Below, piece after piece: positions 9,400-17,551 of a DNA stretch of 64,000 nucleotides. Position 1 is the first letter of the stretch. Every line of letters starts with the position of its first letter. The notes below the pieces were generated by a model, which was not told the DNA's origin, ran no database searches, and saw nothing but the letters and a program-made list of their open reading frames with translations. The stretch comes from Panacibacter ginsenosidivorans. Its GTDB lineage: Bacteria; Bacteroidota; Bacteroidia; Chitinophagales; Chitinophagaceae. The stretch is taken from NCBI RefSeq assembly GCF_007971225.1, contig NZ_CP042435.1, forward strand, positions 4,777,501 to 4,841,500, given 5' to 3'. Both the position numbers and the translations under genes were made by a program.

Positions 9400-9852
9400 A
9401 TGAGAGCAAAAATATTGATAGTAAGCATACTAACCATTTTAATGGCGGCCTGTAATAAAGATCAGTTTACAACAAAACCACAATTAACTTTTGAAAGTTT
9501 TAGTACAGATATTGTTCCTGCACCAGGGCAGCTTGAAATAACGCTGAAATATACAGACAAAGAAGGTGATATACAGGATACCATTTATGTAGAAAGGCGA
9601 TCTGTTAATTGTAACACCGATACACTAAGAGCGTTTTATCCATTGCCTTCAAACGTTCCTGAAGTTAAAAATGCAGAAGGAAAGATCGTGATCAGTTATT
9701 CACATGCACCTGATTTTACCTTTCCGGATATTGGCGAGCCCACCTGTGGTACTGCTGCTGATACATGTATTTACAGGTTTGCGCTTTCTGATAAAGCCGG
9801 TAATACAAGTGATACTATATCTTCGCCGCCTCTTATAATAATTAAAAGATAA
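9400..9852 (+). CDS. Small lipoprotein of unknown function
   Basis: 150 aa. A signal peptide with the lipobox LMAAC (Cys18) indicates a lipid-anchored protein. The mature part carries DKEGDIQDTIYVE and DKAGNTSDTISSP, which read like beta-sandwich (Ig-like) strands, and two further Cys pairs (NCNTDTL, PTCGTAADTC). No family recognised. The stop is three nt before the TTG start of the next gene, so the two are translationally linked. Confidence 0.7.
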   Translation: MRAKILIVSILTILMAACNKDQFTTKPQLTFESFSTDIVPAPGQLEITLKYTDKEGDIQDTIYVERRSVNCNTDTLRAFYPLPSNVPEVKNAEGKIVISYSHAPDFTFPDIGEPTCGTAADTCIYRFALSDKAGNTSDTISSPPLIIIKR

Positions 9853-9855
9853 CTG

Positions 9856-10764
9856 TTGCTGAAACGCCTTGCTAATTTTATTTTCTATGGTAATTATTTT
9901 TATGGCTGCTGCACAGTAGCACTTGCAGCAGAGGCCAGCCTGCAACAGGAACTTCCATTCAACTCAATATATTTTTATCTCTTACTTTATTTTGGAACAG
10001 TACTGTTTTATACTTACGCGTATATACAGGAGGGCACTACGGCCATAAACAATAAACGCAGTAAATGGTATGCTGCAAATTATTTTCTTGTAAGGCGCAC
10101 ACAACTGTTATGGCTGGTCTGCTGCGCAGCTTTGGCCGTTTATTTATTGATCTACCATTTTCATGGGCTGCAAAATATAGGCGTTACTCAAATGTTATTG
10201 CCTGCAGTATCTGGCTTTGCGGCATTGGCATATTATGGTATACCGGTTGGTATTCAATCAACATTTAATCTCCGGAAAACAGGATGGTTCAAGCCTTTTG
10301 CCATTGGTTTTGTGTGGGCAACTGCGGTAACTTATATGCCGGTGTTGTGGCATGAAGTAGAGCAGGATACCATATATTATTTCAGTGCATTTAATGCATG
10401 GTTCCTTATAAAAAATTTTATGTTTATAAGCCTGCTGGCAATTCTTTTTGATATCAAAGATTATGCAACTGACCACAACAAACGGCTAAAGACTTTTGTA
10501 GTACGTTTTGGTTTACGTAAAACTATTTTTTATGTCATTATACCACTTACTATTCTGGGATTGATATCGCTTATCATCTTTGCTACGCTGCTGCAGTTTC
10601 CTTTGTTGCGTATTATTATAAACAGTGTTCCGTTTATATTACTGGTACTGGTAGCATGGAGCATGCAACGCCGCAAATCAATACTGTATTATCTTGTAGT
10701 GATTGATGGATTGATGCTCGTAAAAGCATTATGTGGCATTACTGCATCTTTGATGCTTAAATAG
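9856..10764 (+). CDS. UbiA-like integral membrane protein
   Basis: 302 aa with about eight hydrophobic segments. The stretch DIKDYATDHNKRLKTF, after about residue 195, resembles the second Asp-rich motif of UbiA prenyltransferases, and RFGLRKTIF follows it as in that family. The first Asp-rich motif (NxxxDxxxD) is not recognisable; the corresponding loop reads QEGTTAINNKRSKW. It may therefore be a divergent or inactive member. Start is TTG at 9856, three nt after the lipoprotein stop; there is no nearby in-frame ATG and the reading frame needs this N-terminus to include the first membrane segment. Confidence 0.6.
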   Translation: MLKRLANFIFYGNYFYGCCTVALAAEASLQQELPFNSIYFYLLLYFGTVLFYTYAYIQEGTTAINNKRSKWYAANYFLVRRTQLLWLVCCAALAVYLLIYHFHGLQNIGVTQMLLPAVSGFAALAYYGIPVGIQSTFNLRKTGWFKPFAIGFVWATAVTYMPVLWHEVEQDTIYYFSAFNAWFLIKNFMFISLLAILFDIKDYATDHNKRLKTFVVRFGLRKTIFYVIIPLTILGLISLIIFATLLQFPLLRIIINSVPFILLVLVAWSMQRRKSILYYLVVIDGLMLVKALCGITASLMLK

Positions 10765-10785
10765 TTTGAAATAGATACTTTTGTT

Positions 10786-10955
10786 CCCGGCTGTAATGCA
10801 GGTGGCATCGCCTCTTGCGTCGCACACTTATACTGAAGAATATAATTCAAAACTAAAAAGGCAAAAGTCAAAATATTTTTTACTTAGCTCACTATTGAGC
10901 TAAACGTACAAGTGAGTGACACAACAGGCGATCAATAGTATTACAAAAGCCGGCT
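10786..10955. repeat. A/B repeat pair with outer CCGGCT arms
   Basis: A copy at 10814-10833 (cttgcgtcgcacacttatac) and B copy, reversed, at 10906-10925 (gtacaagtgagtgacacaac). Outside them GGCATCGCC faces GGCGATC, and still further out CCCGGCT (10786) faces AGCCGGCT (10948). This is the clearest example of the full, about 170-nt, nested palindromic element. Between the M42 peptidase gene and the UbiA-like gene. Confidence 0.85.
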
Positions 10956-10991
10956 AACAAAAAATAAATATTCACTTATAACATTGAGATC

Positions 10992-12110
10992 ATGGCAAAG
11001 GCAAAAGAAAAGAAAGCAAAACATAAATCTGTTATTACAGATACATCATTCGCATTTTTGAAGAATTATATTAACACTGCATCACCGGTTGGTTTTGAAA
11101 GCGGCGGACAAAAAGTTTGGCTCGAATACATAAAACCATTTGTTGATACACATTTTACAGATCCGTATGGAACGGCGGTTGGTGTAATAAACCCAACCGA
11201 ATCTTTTAAAGTAGTAATAGAAGCGCATGCGGATGAAATAAGCTGGTTTGTAAATTACATCAATGATCAGGGATTGATCTACCTGAAACGCAATGGTGGC
11301 GTAGATCACCAGGTGGCACCTGCAAAACGTGTATGGATACATGGAAAAAAGGGGCCCGTTAAAGCAGTATTTGGATGGCCTGCTATTCATACGCGTCATG
11401 GCAACCCGGATCAAAAAGAACCGCAACCAAGGGTTGATAACCTTTTTCTTGATTGCGGTGCCCGAAACAAAAAAGAAGTGGAAGCATTGGGTATTCATGT
11501 TGGGGCAGTCGTTACTAATGAAGAAGGTTTTGAAGAACTGGCACATGATTATTATATCGGTCGTGCATTTGATAACCGTATCGGCGGTTTTATGATAGCT
11601 GAAGTAGCAAGGCTTTTAAAAGAGCACAAAAAGAAATTACCTTTTGGTTTGTATATAGTTAATGCTGTGCAGGAAGAAATTGGTTTGCGTGGCGCTGAAA
11701 TGATCGCACGTCGTATAAAACCAGATGTGGCTATTATTACAGATGTTACACACGATACACAAACACCGATGATCAACAAAGTGGTGGAAGGTGATATTGC
11801 ATGTGGTAAAGGCCCTTCACTGGCTTATGGCCCGGCGGTGCACAATAAATTATTAAAGCTGGTAGAAGGTGTGGCAGAGAAGAAAAAAATAAATGTGCAG
11901 ATGCGTACGGTAAGTCGCAGCACCGGAACAGACACAGACAGTTTTGCTTATGCAAATGATGGTTGCCCTTCTGTATTAATTTCAATTCCTTTGCGTTATA
12001 TGCATACACCGGTGGAAATGCTTCATAAAAGTGATATTGAAAATACTATACTGTTAATGTACGAAACGTTGCAGGAGCTTTCGCCAAAAACAAACCTGAG
12101 TTATCTCTAA
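10992..12110 (+). CDS. M42 family metallopeptidase (glutamyl aminopeptidase-like)
   Basis: 372 aa, normal for M42 di-metal aminopeptidases of the cytoplasm. Metal and catalytic residues are all in place: EAHADEISW with His79 and Asp81, GRAFDNRIGG with Asp194 (bridging), AVQEEIGLRGA with Glu228 (base) and Glu229 (metal), TDVTHDT with Asp251, and YMHTPVEM with His338. The family forms tetrahedral dodecamers that trim peptides. The N-terminal MAKAKEKKAKHKS is a basic extension. A conserved Gly-rich loop lies at GKGPSLAYGP. Single gene, followed by a hairpin repeat acting as a likely terminator. Confidence 0.93.
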   Translation: MAKAKEKKAKHKSVITDTSFAFLKNYINTASPVGFESGGQKVWLEYIKPFVDTHFTDPYGTAVGVINPTESFKVVIEAHADEISWFVNYINDQGLIYLKRNGGVDHQVAPAKRVWIHGKKGPVKAVFGWPAIHTRHGNPDQKEPQPRVDNLFLDCGARNKKEVEALGIHVGAVVTNEEGFEELAHDYYIGRAFDNRIGGFMIAEVARLLKEHKKKLPFGLYIVNAVQEEIGLRGAEMIARRIKPDVAIITDVTHDTQTPMINKVVEGDIACGKGPSLAYGPAVHNKLLKLVEGVAEKKKINVQMRTVSRSTGTDTDSFAYANDGCPSVLISIPLRYMHTPVEMLHKSDIENTILLMYETLQELSPKTNLSYL

Positions 12111-12176
12111 CCGCAAACACAAAGAGACGAAAAGATTCGTTTTTATTTCTCTGCGTCTTAGCGCCTCTGCGGTAAA
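12109..12176. repeat. ACCGCAAA...TGCGGT inverted repeat, likely terminator
   Basis: Starts at the peptidase stop: accgcaaacacaaagagacg faces cgtcttagcgcctctgcggt about 30 nt later. A closely related unit sits after dapF at 55737-55808 (accgcaaagacaataacacg facing tctttgcgtcttcgcggt). Placement after stop codons in both cases suggests transcription termination. Confidence 0.65.
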
Positions 12177-12192
12177 ATAAAAAATCGTATCT

Positions 12193-12221
12193 ATGTCACG
12201 CCGCAAGGCGTGACATTTTTT
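12193..12221 (+). terminator. Hairpin and T-run touching the next start codon
   Basis: ATGTCACGCC/GGCGTGACAT with loop GCAA, followed by a T-rich run that ends one base before the ATG at 12222. A good intrinsic terminator shape. A GTG at 12210 lies inside the stem and is unlikely as a start. Confidence 0.7.
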
Positions 12222-12704
12222 ATGTACCTCAAAAAATTATATCAGCATAATAAATTTTGGTTCATTGTGATAATAGTCTTTATCGCAGGGCAATTATTTA
12301 TTAATTATAAAAGAGGTGTGGTGTTCTCGCCTTTCTATCATTATGGCATGTACTCATCGGTAATAAAACCTGAAGCGCATTACAATATTCCAGAAGTGTT
12401 TGTGGATGGTGAAAGACTTGCTGCAAAAGATTTTTCGCCACAGGAGTGGGACAATATTATGCAGCCTGTTATACAATTCCGTTTTCAACAGGGATGGAAT
12501 AATGCAATCTATCAAAACGAAATTCAACGTTTTTTACCTTTTGCAGATGCTACAAAATTCAACAATAGCATTACAAAAGAAGAATTTGATCAATGGTACC
12601 AGCTGCACCTGCAAAACTTACTGGACAAAAAAATAAATAAAGTGGAAGTTATTATCAGTGATTACAATTTTATTGATGACACATTTCAAAAAGCAAACAA
12701 CTAA
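12222..12704 (+). CDS. Membrane-anchored protein of unknown function
   Basis: About 160 aa from the ATG at 12222. One N-terminal membrane segment (FWFIVIIVFIAGQLFI) after a short basic start, then a soluble domain (PEVFVDGERLAAKDFSPQEWD, FRFQQGWNNAIYQNE) outside the membrane. No family recognised. The next gene, a polytopic membrane protein, starts five nt after the stop. This pairing resembles small partners of HTTM/gamma-carboxylase-like membrane proteins, but that is only an impression. Start chosen over GTG at 12210, which lies in the terminator stem. Confidence 0.6.
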   Translation: MYLKKLYQHNKFWFIVIIVFIAGQLFINYKRGVVFSPFYHYGMYSSVIKPEAHYNIPEVFVDGERLAAKDFSPQEWDNIMQPVIQFRFQQGWNNAIYQNEIQRFLPFADATKFNNSITKEEFDQWYQLHLQNLLDKKINKVEVIISDYNFIDDTFQKANN

Positions 12705-12709
12705 ACTTA

Positions 12710-13534
12710 TTGCGAAATAATTTTAAATACAAGGTTATTCTATATTACTGCATCATCTTTTATGTACTGATGTTGTATAAATGGAGCAATGATCTTTTTC
12801 TTTACCAGTCAGAACCTTCTTTTTTCTACACCAGGCAGGATGTATTTACCTGGTTGTTTATGCAAACAGGCTTGCATCAATGGTTGATCAATAATCCACC
12901 AGGCTGGATATTGGCAGACCTTCTTTTTTACAGCATGCCGCTAATCTATTTAATTATTTACCGGTATAAAAATAATGCAGCAAGCGTTGTTGCAATTATT
13001 ATGCTGCTGATAAACTGGTGTTATATACAATGCTATACACTGTATCCAATAAATTCGATTGAGAGTTATATTGGCTGGCTGTTATTTCCTATAGTATTTA
13101 TTCCAAAAAAAGAAAAAACCTTCATACTGCTATTTGATGGACTACGTTATTTTCTTTTATTCTTTTTTGCGTCTGCCGCAATATGGAAATTTGTACAAGG
13201 TGGCATCTTTGACGTTTCTGAAATGAGCGGTATTTTATTGTACCAGCACAACCAGTTGCTTACTAATTCACCAGGCTACTGGTTAACCAGTTTTTACCTC
13301 TATCTTATACAACACCAGTATTTATCTTATTCTTTCTATTTGTCGGCTACTCTACTCGAAGCCTGCTTCATTATTGGGTTCTTTACAAAAAAATACGACA
13401 GGTTACTGGCATTATTATTTCTGATATTCCTGTTGATGGATTGGCTTGTAATGCGCATACCTTATTTCGAGATAAGCGCATTAATGTTAACATTACTATT
13501 AAAATCGCCTGAAAACAAACAACAACAGGCTTAA
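12710..13534 (+). CDS. Polytopic membrane protein, possibly HTTM/DoxX-like
   Basis: 274 aa with about seven to eight hydrophobic segments. Start TTG at 12710, five nt after the previous stop, giving MRNNFKYKVILYYCIIFYV. Motifs such as GWLLFPIVFIP, ASAAIWKFVQGG and SATLLEACFIIGFFTKKYDR recall HTTM (gamma-carboxylase-like) or DoxX membrane proteins; EACFIIGFFTKK is the segment most like them. No catalytic residue can be named. Very likely works with the preceding membrane-anchored protein. Confidence 0.55.
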   Translation: MRNNFKYKVILYYCIIFYVLMLYKWSNDLFLYQSEPSFFYTRQDVFTWLFMQTGLHQWLINNPPGWILADLLFYSMPLIYLIIYRYKNNAASVVAIIMLLINWCYIQCYTLYPINSIESYIGWLLFPIVFIPKKEKTFILLFDGLRYFLLFFFASAAIWKFVQGGIFDVSEMSGILLYQHNQLLTNSPGYWLTSFYLYLIQHQYLSYSFYLSATLLEACFIIGFFTKKYDRLLALLFLIFLLMDWLVMRIPYFEISALMLTLLLKSPENKQQQA

Positions 13535-13574
13535 GTTGTTGATAATGTGTGTACGCAGGCTTTTGAAAATAATT

Positions 13575-13582
13575 TATTTTTG
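13575..13582 (+). promoter_or_regulatory. -7 box (TATTTTTG) before glutamine amidotransferase gene
   Basis: Matches TAnnTTTG. Its position downstream of the ATG at 13547 argues that translation starts at 13601 or 13589 instead. Confidence 0.5.
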
Positions 13583-13600
13583 CCGGGCATGAGAACAGCT

Positions 13601-14422
13601 ATGAAAGTACGTATTGCCATACTTGATATGAATGAGGGTCATCCCAACCAGGGGATGCGCTGCATACGTGAGATCATTAATCAATGGAGCGAAAGCAATC
13701 AATACGACGTGGAATATGATGAATTTGAAGTTAGACTCAAAAAGGAGATTCCTGATCTTTCTTATGATATTTATATCTCAAGTGGTGGTCCCGGCTCTCC
13801 AATGGAAAGCGAAGGCATGGAGTGGGACAATGCTTTTTGCAACTGGATAGAAAGACTTGAGCACTGGAACAATGACATTGCCAACTATCCAAAGAAACAT
13901 GCTTTCTTTATTTGCCATAGCTTCCAGTTGGCATGCCGCTATTATAAAGTAGCCAATTTAGGCAAACGTAAATCAACTTCTTTTGGTGTGTTTCCTGTTC
14001 ACATGCTGCATGAAGGAAAAAATGAACCTGTTTTTGATGGCCTCCGCGATCCCTTCTATGCCGTTGATAGCCGCGATTACCAGGTTGTAGAACCCAACCA
14101 CAATCATATAAAATCAATTGGTGCGCATATTCTTGCCATCGAAAAAGAAAGGCCTCATGTTCCTTACGAAAGGGCAATCATGGCCATGCGTTTCAATGAA
14201 TATTTTATTGGCTCTCAATTTCACCCCGAGGCAGATGCCATCGGCATGAGTATGTACTTGCAGCGCGAAGACAAAAAGCAAACCGTTATTGCAAATCATG
14301 GTGAAGCCAAGTGGCATAGTATGATAGAACAACTCAATGATCCTCGTAAGATCATGTTTACTTACAGCCATGTGCTGCCTAATTTTTTAAATATTGCTGT
14401 TGGCGAATTGGTAGAGAGTTAA
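13601..14422 (+). CDS. Class I glutamine amidotransferase (GMP synthase-like domain)
   Basis: About 273 aa from MKVRIAILDMNEG. GATase class I domain that releases ammonia from glutamine or has been reused as a hydrolase. Visible: SSGGPGSP, nucleophile Cys in FFICHSFQLACRYY (a variant of the usual GxCxGxQ, with His-Ser in place of Gly), and the His/Glu pair in GSQFHPEAD. The C-terminal ~60 residues (REDKKQTVIANHGEAKW to the end) are an extension beyond the bare GATase domain. The enzyme stands alone without a synthetase partner, so its acceptor is unknown. In-frame ATGs at 13547 and 13589 exist; the promoter box at 13575 and the sharp start of the fold favour 13601. Confidence 0.8.
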   Translation: MKVRIAILDMNEGHPNQGMRCIREIINQWSESNQYDVEYDEFEVRLKKEIPDLSYDIYISSGGPGSPMESEGMEWDNAFCNWIERLEHWNNDIANYPKKHAFFICHSFQLACRYYKVANLGKRKSTSFGVFPVHMLHEGKNEPVFDGLRDPFYAVDSRDYQVVEPNHNHIKSIGAHILAIEKERPHVPYERAIMAMRFNEYFIGSQFHPEADAIGMSMYLQREDKKQTVIANHGEAKWHSMIEQLNDPRKIMFTYSHVLPNFLNIAVGELVES

Positions 14423-14437
14423 ACAATTTTTTTGTTT

Positions 14438-14487
14438 CCCGGCACCTGTATTTTCATAGCATCACCTGTTGTGTCACTCACTTGTAC
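14438..14487 (+). repeat. Repeat subtype B (solo) with left flank
   Basis: GTTGTGTCACTCACTTGTAC at 14468-14487, with the usual CCCGGC at 14438 and agcatcacct before it: the left half of a complete element. The matching right half is not nearby; the next copy downstream is the reversed B at 30316. Confidence 0.8.
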
Positions 14488-14603
14488 GTTCAGAACATTG
14501 ATGGTTCTTATTAAAATCGTAACAGTATAATCAGGAATTATTTTGTTTTACTGTAAAGACTGACAAGGTTTTTTTGTTAGTTAACATACCCTTCTTCTTC
14601 ATT

Positions 14604-15035
14604 CTATTTGGTTTTGAAATAATTGTCCAGAGTTAATAATGCGGACTTAAATTCCTGAAATCTGTCTTTGCTGAGAATTTTTATGAACGCTTTTTCTAAG
14701 TCTTGATTTGCTTTCTTAAAATCATCTAAAAATAGGCGTCCTTTTTTGGTCAATGAAAGCGTTTCTGATTTTTTATTGTTTTCTGTTGGGCTTGTCATCA
14801 GGTACCCGTTTTCAATTAATTCATGCTTCAATTTTGAGATGGCTTGTCTTGAAATACCCAACTGTTTTGCGACAATATTATGATTGTTCTCCTTTGTTTC
14901 AATACGAAGCAAAATACTTACGTGGGTTGTTCTTATGTCTGGGTAGCCTATGTCAGTCCATTTTTGATTTGATGAATTAGTTAATTGTCTTGACAAATGG
15001 TGTATTAGTCCCGAAATATTTTTTTCATCATTCAT
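14604..15035 (-). CDS. MarR family transcriptional regulator
   Basis: 143 aa winged-helix regulator, usual length for MarR dimers. Helix-turn-helix at about residues 50-75 (NNHNIVAKQLGISRQAISKL), wing at TSPTENNKKSETLSLTKKG, then the C-terminal dimerisation helix. Divergently arranged with the GlcG-like gene at 15121; an 85-nt gap between them holds a perfect 19-bp palindrome, the likely operator. It therefore probably represses itself and its neighbour and responds to a small aromatic or oxidant ligand, as MarR proteins often do (inference). Confidence 0.85.
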   Translation of the reverse strand: MNDEKNISGLIHHLSRQLTNSSNQKWTDIGYPDIRTTHVSILLRIETKENNHNIVAKQLGISRQAISKLKHELIENGYLMTSPTENNKKSETLSLTKKGRLFLDDFKKANQDLEKAFIKILSKDRFQEFKSALLTLDNYFKTK

Positions 15036-15064
15036 TTGGAAATATCATTTTGTTTGTTGTAAGT

Positions 15065-15083
15065 TTGTCAATAGTATTGACAA
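15065..15083. promoter_or_regulatory. Perfect palindrome, probable MarR operator
   Basis: TTGTCAATA-G-TATTGACAA, a perfect 19-bp palindrome in the divergent promoter region. A shorter related palindrome TTGTCTTGACAA occurs at 14985-14996 inside the MarR coding region. Confidence 0.7.
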
Positions 15084-15120
15084 CATGTAAACTGTACTGA
15101 CACAAATATAAAACAATAAA

Positions 15121-15540
15121 ATGAAAATGAAAATCGATAAAATTAGCTCTGCAGCATTAAAATCTCTTCAGGTTGCTAATGAACAAAATGTTGCTGTTTG
15201 CATAACTGTTACAGATGATGGCGGGCATATTGTCTACCAAATTAGAATGAATGACGCCAACTTTATGACAAATGAAGTTTCTTTCTTAAAAGCAAAAACC
15301 GCTTTTTTATTTAAATGCCCATCACACGTTTTAAGAACAATTACAGAAAAAGCGCCTGTTTTAGTTCAAGCTATTCAGCAAGTGCCAGGGGATGCATGTA
15401 TGTTAGAAGGTGGTTTACCTTTAAAACTTAATGAAAAAATTGTAGGTGGTGTTGGAGTGTCTGGTGGAAACTTTGAACAAGACTTGTTAATAGCTATCGC
15501 ATTTGTTGAAACTTTAAGCGAACTACAAAATGGAAATTAA
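15121..15540 (+). CDS. GlcG/HbpS family heme-binding-like protein (DUF336)
   Basis: 139 aa, normal for the family. The signature EGGLPLKLNEKIVGGVGVSG (about residues 99-118) is the conserved core of GlcG/HbpS proteins, small octameric proteins that bind heme or other small molecules. Starts at the ATG at 15121, with MKMK; an ATG two codons later would serve too. There is no signal peptide, so it is cytoplasmic. Divergent from the MarR gene, whose operator lies between. It is the only plus-strand gene of the island and its 3' end faces an attC-like half-site. Confidence 0.85.
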   Translation: MKMKIDKISSAALKSLQVANEQNVAVCITVTDDGGHIVYQIRMNDANFMTNEVSFLKAKTAFLFKCPSHVLRTITEKAPVLVQAIQQVPGDACMLEGGLPLKLNEKIVGGVGVSGGNFEQDLLIAIAFVETLSELQNGN

Positions 15541-15552
15541 TATTGTTGTTAA

Positions 15553-15598
15553 TTGCACCTACGTCAGCCATGTTATTGCCGATGCAATGTTAGCGCCG
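15553..15598 (-). repeat. attC-like half-site S1
   Basis: Reads ACGTCAGCCATGTTATTGCC then GATGCAATGTTAGCGCC. Shares the pattern GTC(C)AGCC-N-TTGC-N-TGTTRnsS with sites at 17511, 19690, 21984, 25381 and 29551. Lies beyond the 3' end of the cupin gene on the minus strand. Confidence 0.5.
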
Positions 15599-15672
15599 GT
15601 TATTTTACATGCAATGCTCTCTTTAGACATCATTAATTACTGGTTCTTTTTTTCACAAGTGCTTTAATTATA

Positions 15673-16215
15673 TCAATTACAATATTTATCTATAAGTTTT
15701 TCCTCTAGTCCGCTTTGTTTAGCTTTTTTTGCAAGAAGGTTAAATATTGGTGATAACAATTTCATGACACCTGGAAGGTATGAATCACTTATACTACCAA
15801 TAATAGCCACATGACTAAGACTTTTTGGTATTGACTTTTTATCAGTAAGACCATCTTGCGCCAATCCATAAAGGATTCTTAAGGAGTTTTCAAACCCTTT
15901 ATGTCCGGGTGTTATCTTTATATTGAATCTGATTTCTTTGTTCCCGGGGTTAAAAAAACTATGAACTTGATTAGGTGGCACGGAATAAGCCTCATTGGGT
16001 TGTAAAATTTTTATTTTGTTGCCATGTAATTTTAATCCTAACGCTCCGTCAATAGCCGTAAATGTCTCGGTAAATGTTTTATGGTAGTGCGAAAAATTTC
16101 CACCTTTTGGCATTAGTGTTAATTCTAATTCTGAAATTTTCGATTTTCTTTCATCGCTTGTTTGGATAAATGTAATTGTGTCTTTTATGATTGGGTTAAT
16201 AATTTTCCTTTTCAC
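15673..16215 (-). CDS. Cupin domain protein
   Basis: 180 aa. Single cupin barrel at residues 30-110: the first metal motif is SHYHKTFTETFTAIDG (two His and a Glu), the second is PPNQVHSFFNPG. Such proteins bind a metal and act as small dioxygenases, isomerases or sensors; which one cannot be told. The C-terminal 70 residues (NSLRILYGLAQDG, PGVMKLLSPIFNLLAKKAK) are helical and could touch the membrane. Last of three minus-strand genes led by a Crp/Fnr regulator; 50 nt separate it from the ester cyclase-like gene. Confidence 0.75.
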   Translation of the reverse strand: MKRKIINPIIKDTITFIQTSDERKSKISELELTLMPKGGNFSHYHKTFTETFTAIDGALGLKLHGNKIKILQPNEAYSVPPNQVHSFFNPGNKEIRFNIKITPGHKGFENSLRILYGLAQDGLTDKKSIPKSLSHVAIIGSISDSYLPGVMKLLSPIFNLLAKKAKQSGLEEKLIDKYCN

Positions 16216-16265
16216 AATGTTGTCAGCTTTTATTTAAACTTTAATTGAATTATGGATAGTGATTT

Positions 16266-16688
16266 TCATACGGTAATTTTACAGCCGTGAGATGCTTCTT
16301 TTAGTTGATTCTCTATTGCCTCGCCATCAATTAACGCCCAATGTTCAATAATTCTGTCATCTTTGATTTTAAAATGTCTGTAACCACGTGTGTACAGTTC
16401 AATTCCTGTGGGCTCAATGCCACGCCAAACACCAATATGCTTTAATTTCATTTTTATTCTCACCATACTTTGATCACCTTCTGTTACTTGATCTTCAACG
16501 GTCGTATTGTGCTCAAATGAAATACCTGTTGCAATAACCCACTTCTTTAGCCCTTCTTTGTCTGGGGAAAGCATTGGTAATAAGGAATGATCTTTGAACG
16601 CCGTATGTAAAAAGCTATCGAGCATTTCAAACGACTTTTTATTCCAGATTTGTTCAATAAACTTCTGTACTAAAACTGAATTTTCCAT
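16266..16688 (-). CDS. SnoaL-like polyketide cyclase/ester cyclase
   Basis: 140 aa alpha+beta barrel of the NTF2-like superfamily. Visible: N-terminal helix FIEQIWNKKSFEMLDSFL, FKDHSLLP (the catalytic region of SnoaL-type proteins), TVEDQVTEGDQSMVRIKMK, the GVWRGIEPTG loop and the C-terminal strand FKIKDDRIIEHWALID. The closest named group is ester cyclase (SnoaL-like). Substrate unknown. Sits between the Crp/Fnr regulator (74 nt upstream) and the cupin gene, same strand, likely one operon. Confidence 0.75.
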   Translation of the reverse strand: MENSVLVQKFIEQIWNKKSFEMLDSFLHTAFKDHSLLPMLSPDKEGLKKWVIATGISFEHNTTVEDQVTEGDQSMVRIKMKLKHIGVWRGIEPTGIELYTRGYRHFKIKDDRIIEHWALIDGEAIENQLKEASHGCKITV

Positions 16689-16762
16689 TTGCGATATATT
16701 TTAATTTATTCGCAAAATTGGAGATTGAATCGATCACTGACCTGTGTCAAAAATCACAAAAT

Positions 16763-17326
16763 TCATTTTATAGCACGAAATCTGCTTAACGTTTCTCTGC
16801 TGATTCCTAAATAGGATGCTGTTTGAGTTAGGGAAATTCTTTGCAGAAAATCGGGATATTGTGAAACTAATGCATCAAATCTTTGTTTGGGTGTTAATAA
16901 TTTAAAGCCATCAGAATGTTCTTCGTATTTTGCCGTTATCAGTTCCAAAACCTTTCTTCCAAAAGATTCAATTTGGTGCGATTGTTTGTATGCTTCTAAA
17001 AGTCTTGTTTTGTCAATCTTCACCGCCTTGGTTTTCTCGTGAGCCTTTATGTTGTATTCTGATTTTGAAGATGTTCTCAGGCTCTTGATATTGGTTGCAA
17101 AATCATTTTCGAAATAAAATGCGGTATTGATCTCTTTTCCATCCATGTTATAGCATGATTTGCAAACCCCCGAACTTATAAAGTAAATCGAGTTGCAGAT
17201 TTGTCCTTCTTTCAATAAAGGCTCATTTTTTTTAAATTGCATTTCTGATACACAGTCAGATAAAATGCTCCAGTTTTGCTCCGAAAATTCGGTTATGGAT
17301 TCAATATACCTTTTTAAGTTATTCAT
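16763..17326 (-). CDS. Crp/Fnr family transcriptional regulator
   Basis: 187 aa. N-terminal cyclic-nucleotide-binding-like barrel (EPLLKEGQICNSIYFISSGVC, residues about 34-54), then the long dimer helix, then a helix-turn-helix at the C-terminus (LTQTASYLGISRETLSRFR). The effector pocket lacks the Arg-Ser pair of true cAMP binders, as is usual in this Bacteroidota subgroup. First gene of an operon with the ester cyclase and cupin genes. A second regulator of the same kind leads another operon at 24739-25311. Confidence 0.85.
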   Translation of the reverse strand: MNNLKRYIESITEFSEQNWSILSDCVSEMQFKKNEPLLKEGQICNSIYFISSGVCKSCYNMDGKEINTAFYFENDFATNIKSLRTSSKSEYNIKAHEKTKAVKIDKTRLLEAYKQSHQIESFGRKVLELITAKYEEHSDGFKLLTPKQRFDALVSQYPDFLQRISLTQTASYLGISRETLSRFRAIK

Positions 17327-17349
17327 TTCTGTTAATCCAGATAATTATG

Positions 17350-17551
17350 GGCGCTAACGTTGACGGCTTGGCAATGTGGTGATATTTGAAAATCGTCAGC
17401 CCGTAACTGCTGTTAAATTTATAATTAAAAATTCATTGCTCACTTATTGCTCGGTGTTATTCTTCTGCTGAAACTGAAGCTGAAAAGTGAACCAAAAACT
17501 CAGAATATATTAGTCGCCCTGCCATAGCAGCAGAGCCTGTTGGCTGTAGCG
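17350..17551 (-). repeat. attC-like site S2
   Basis: On the minus strand it runs from an arm reading GGCTCTGCTGCTATGG (17511-17551) to an arm ending CCACATTGCCAAGCCGTC then AACGTTAGCGCC (17350-17385). The arms are partly complementary, with GTTAGCG at the outer end like an integron R box. It directly follows the broken DUF1801 gene. Confidence 0.5.
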
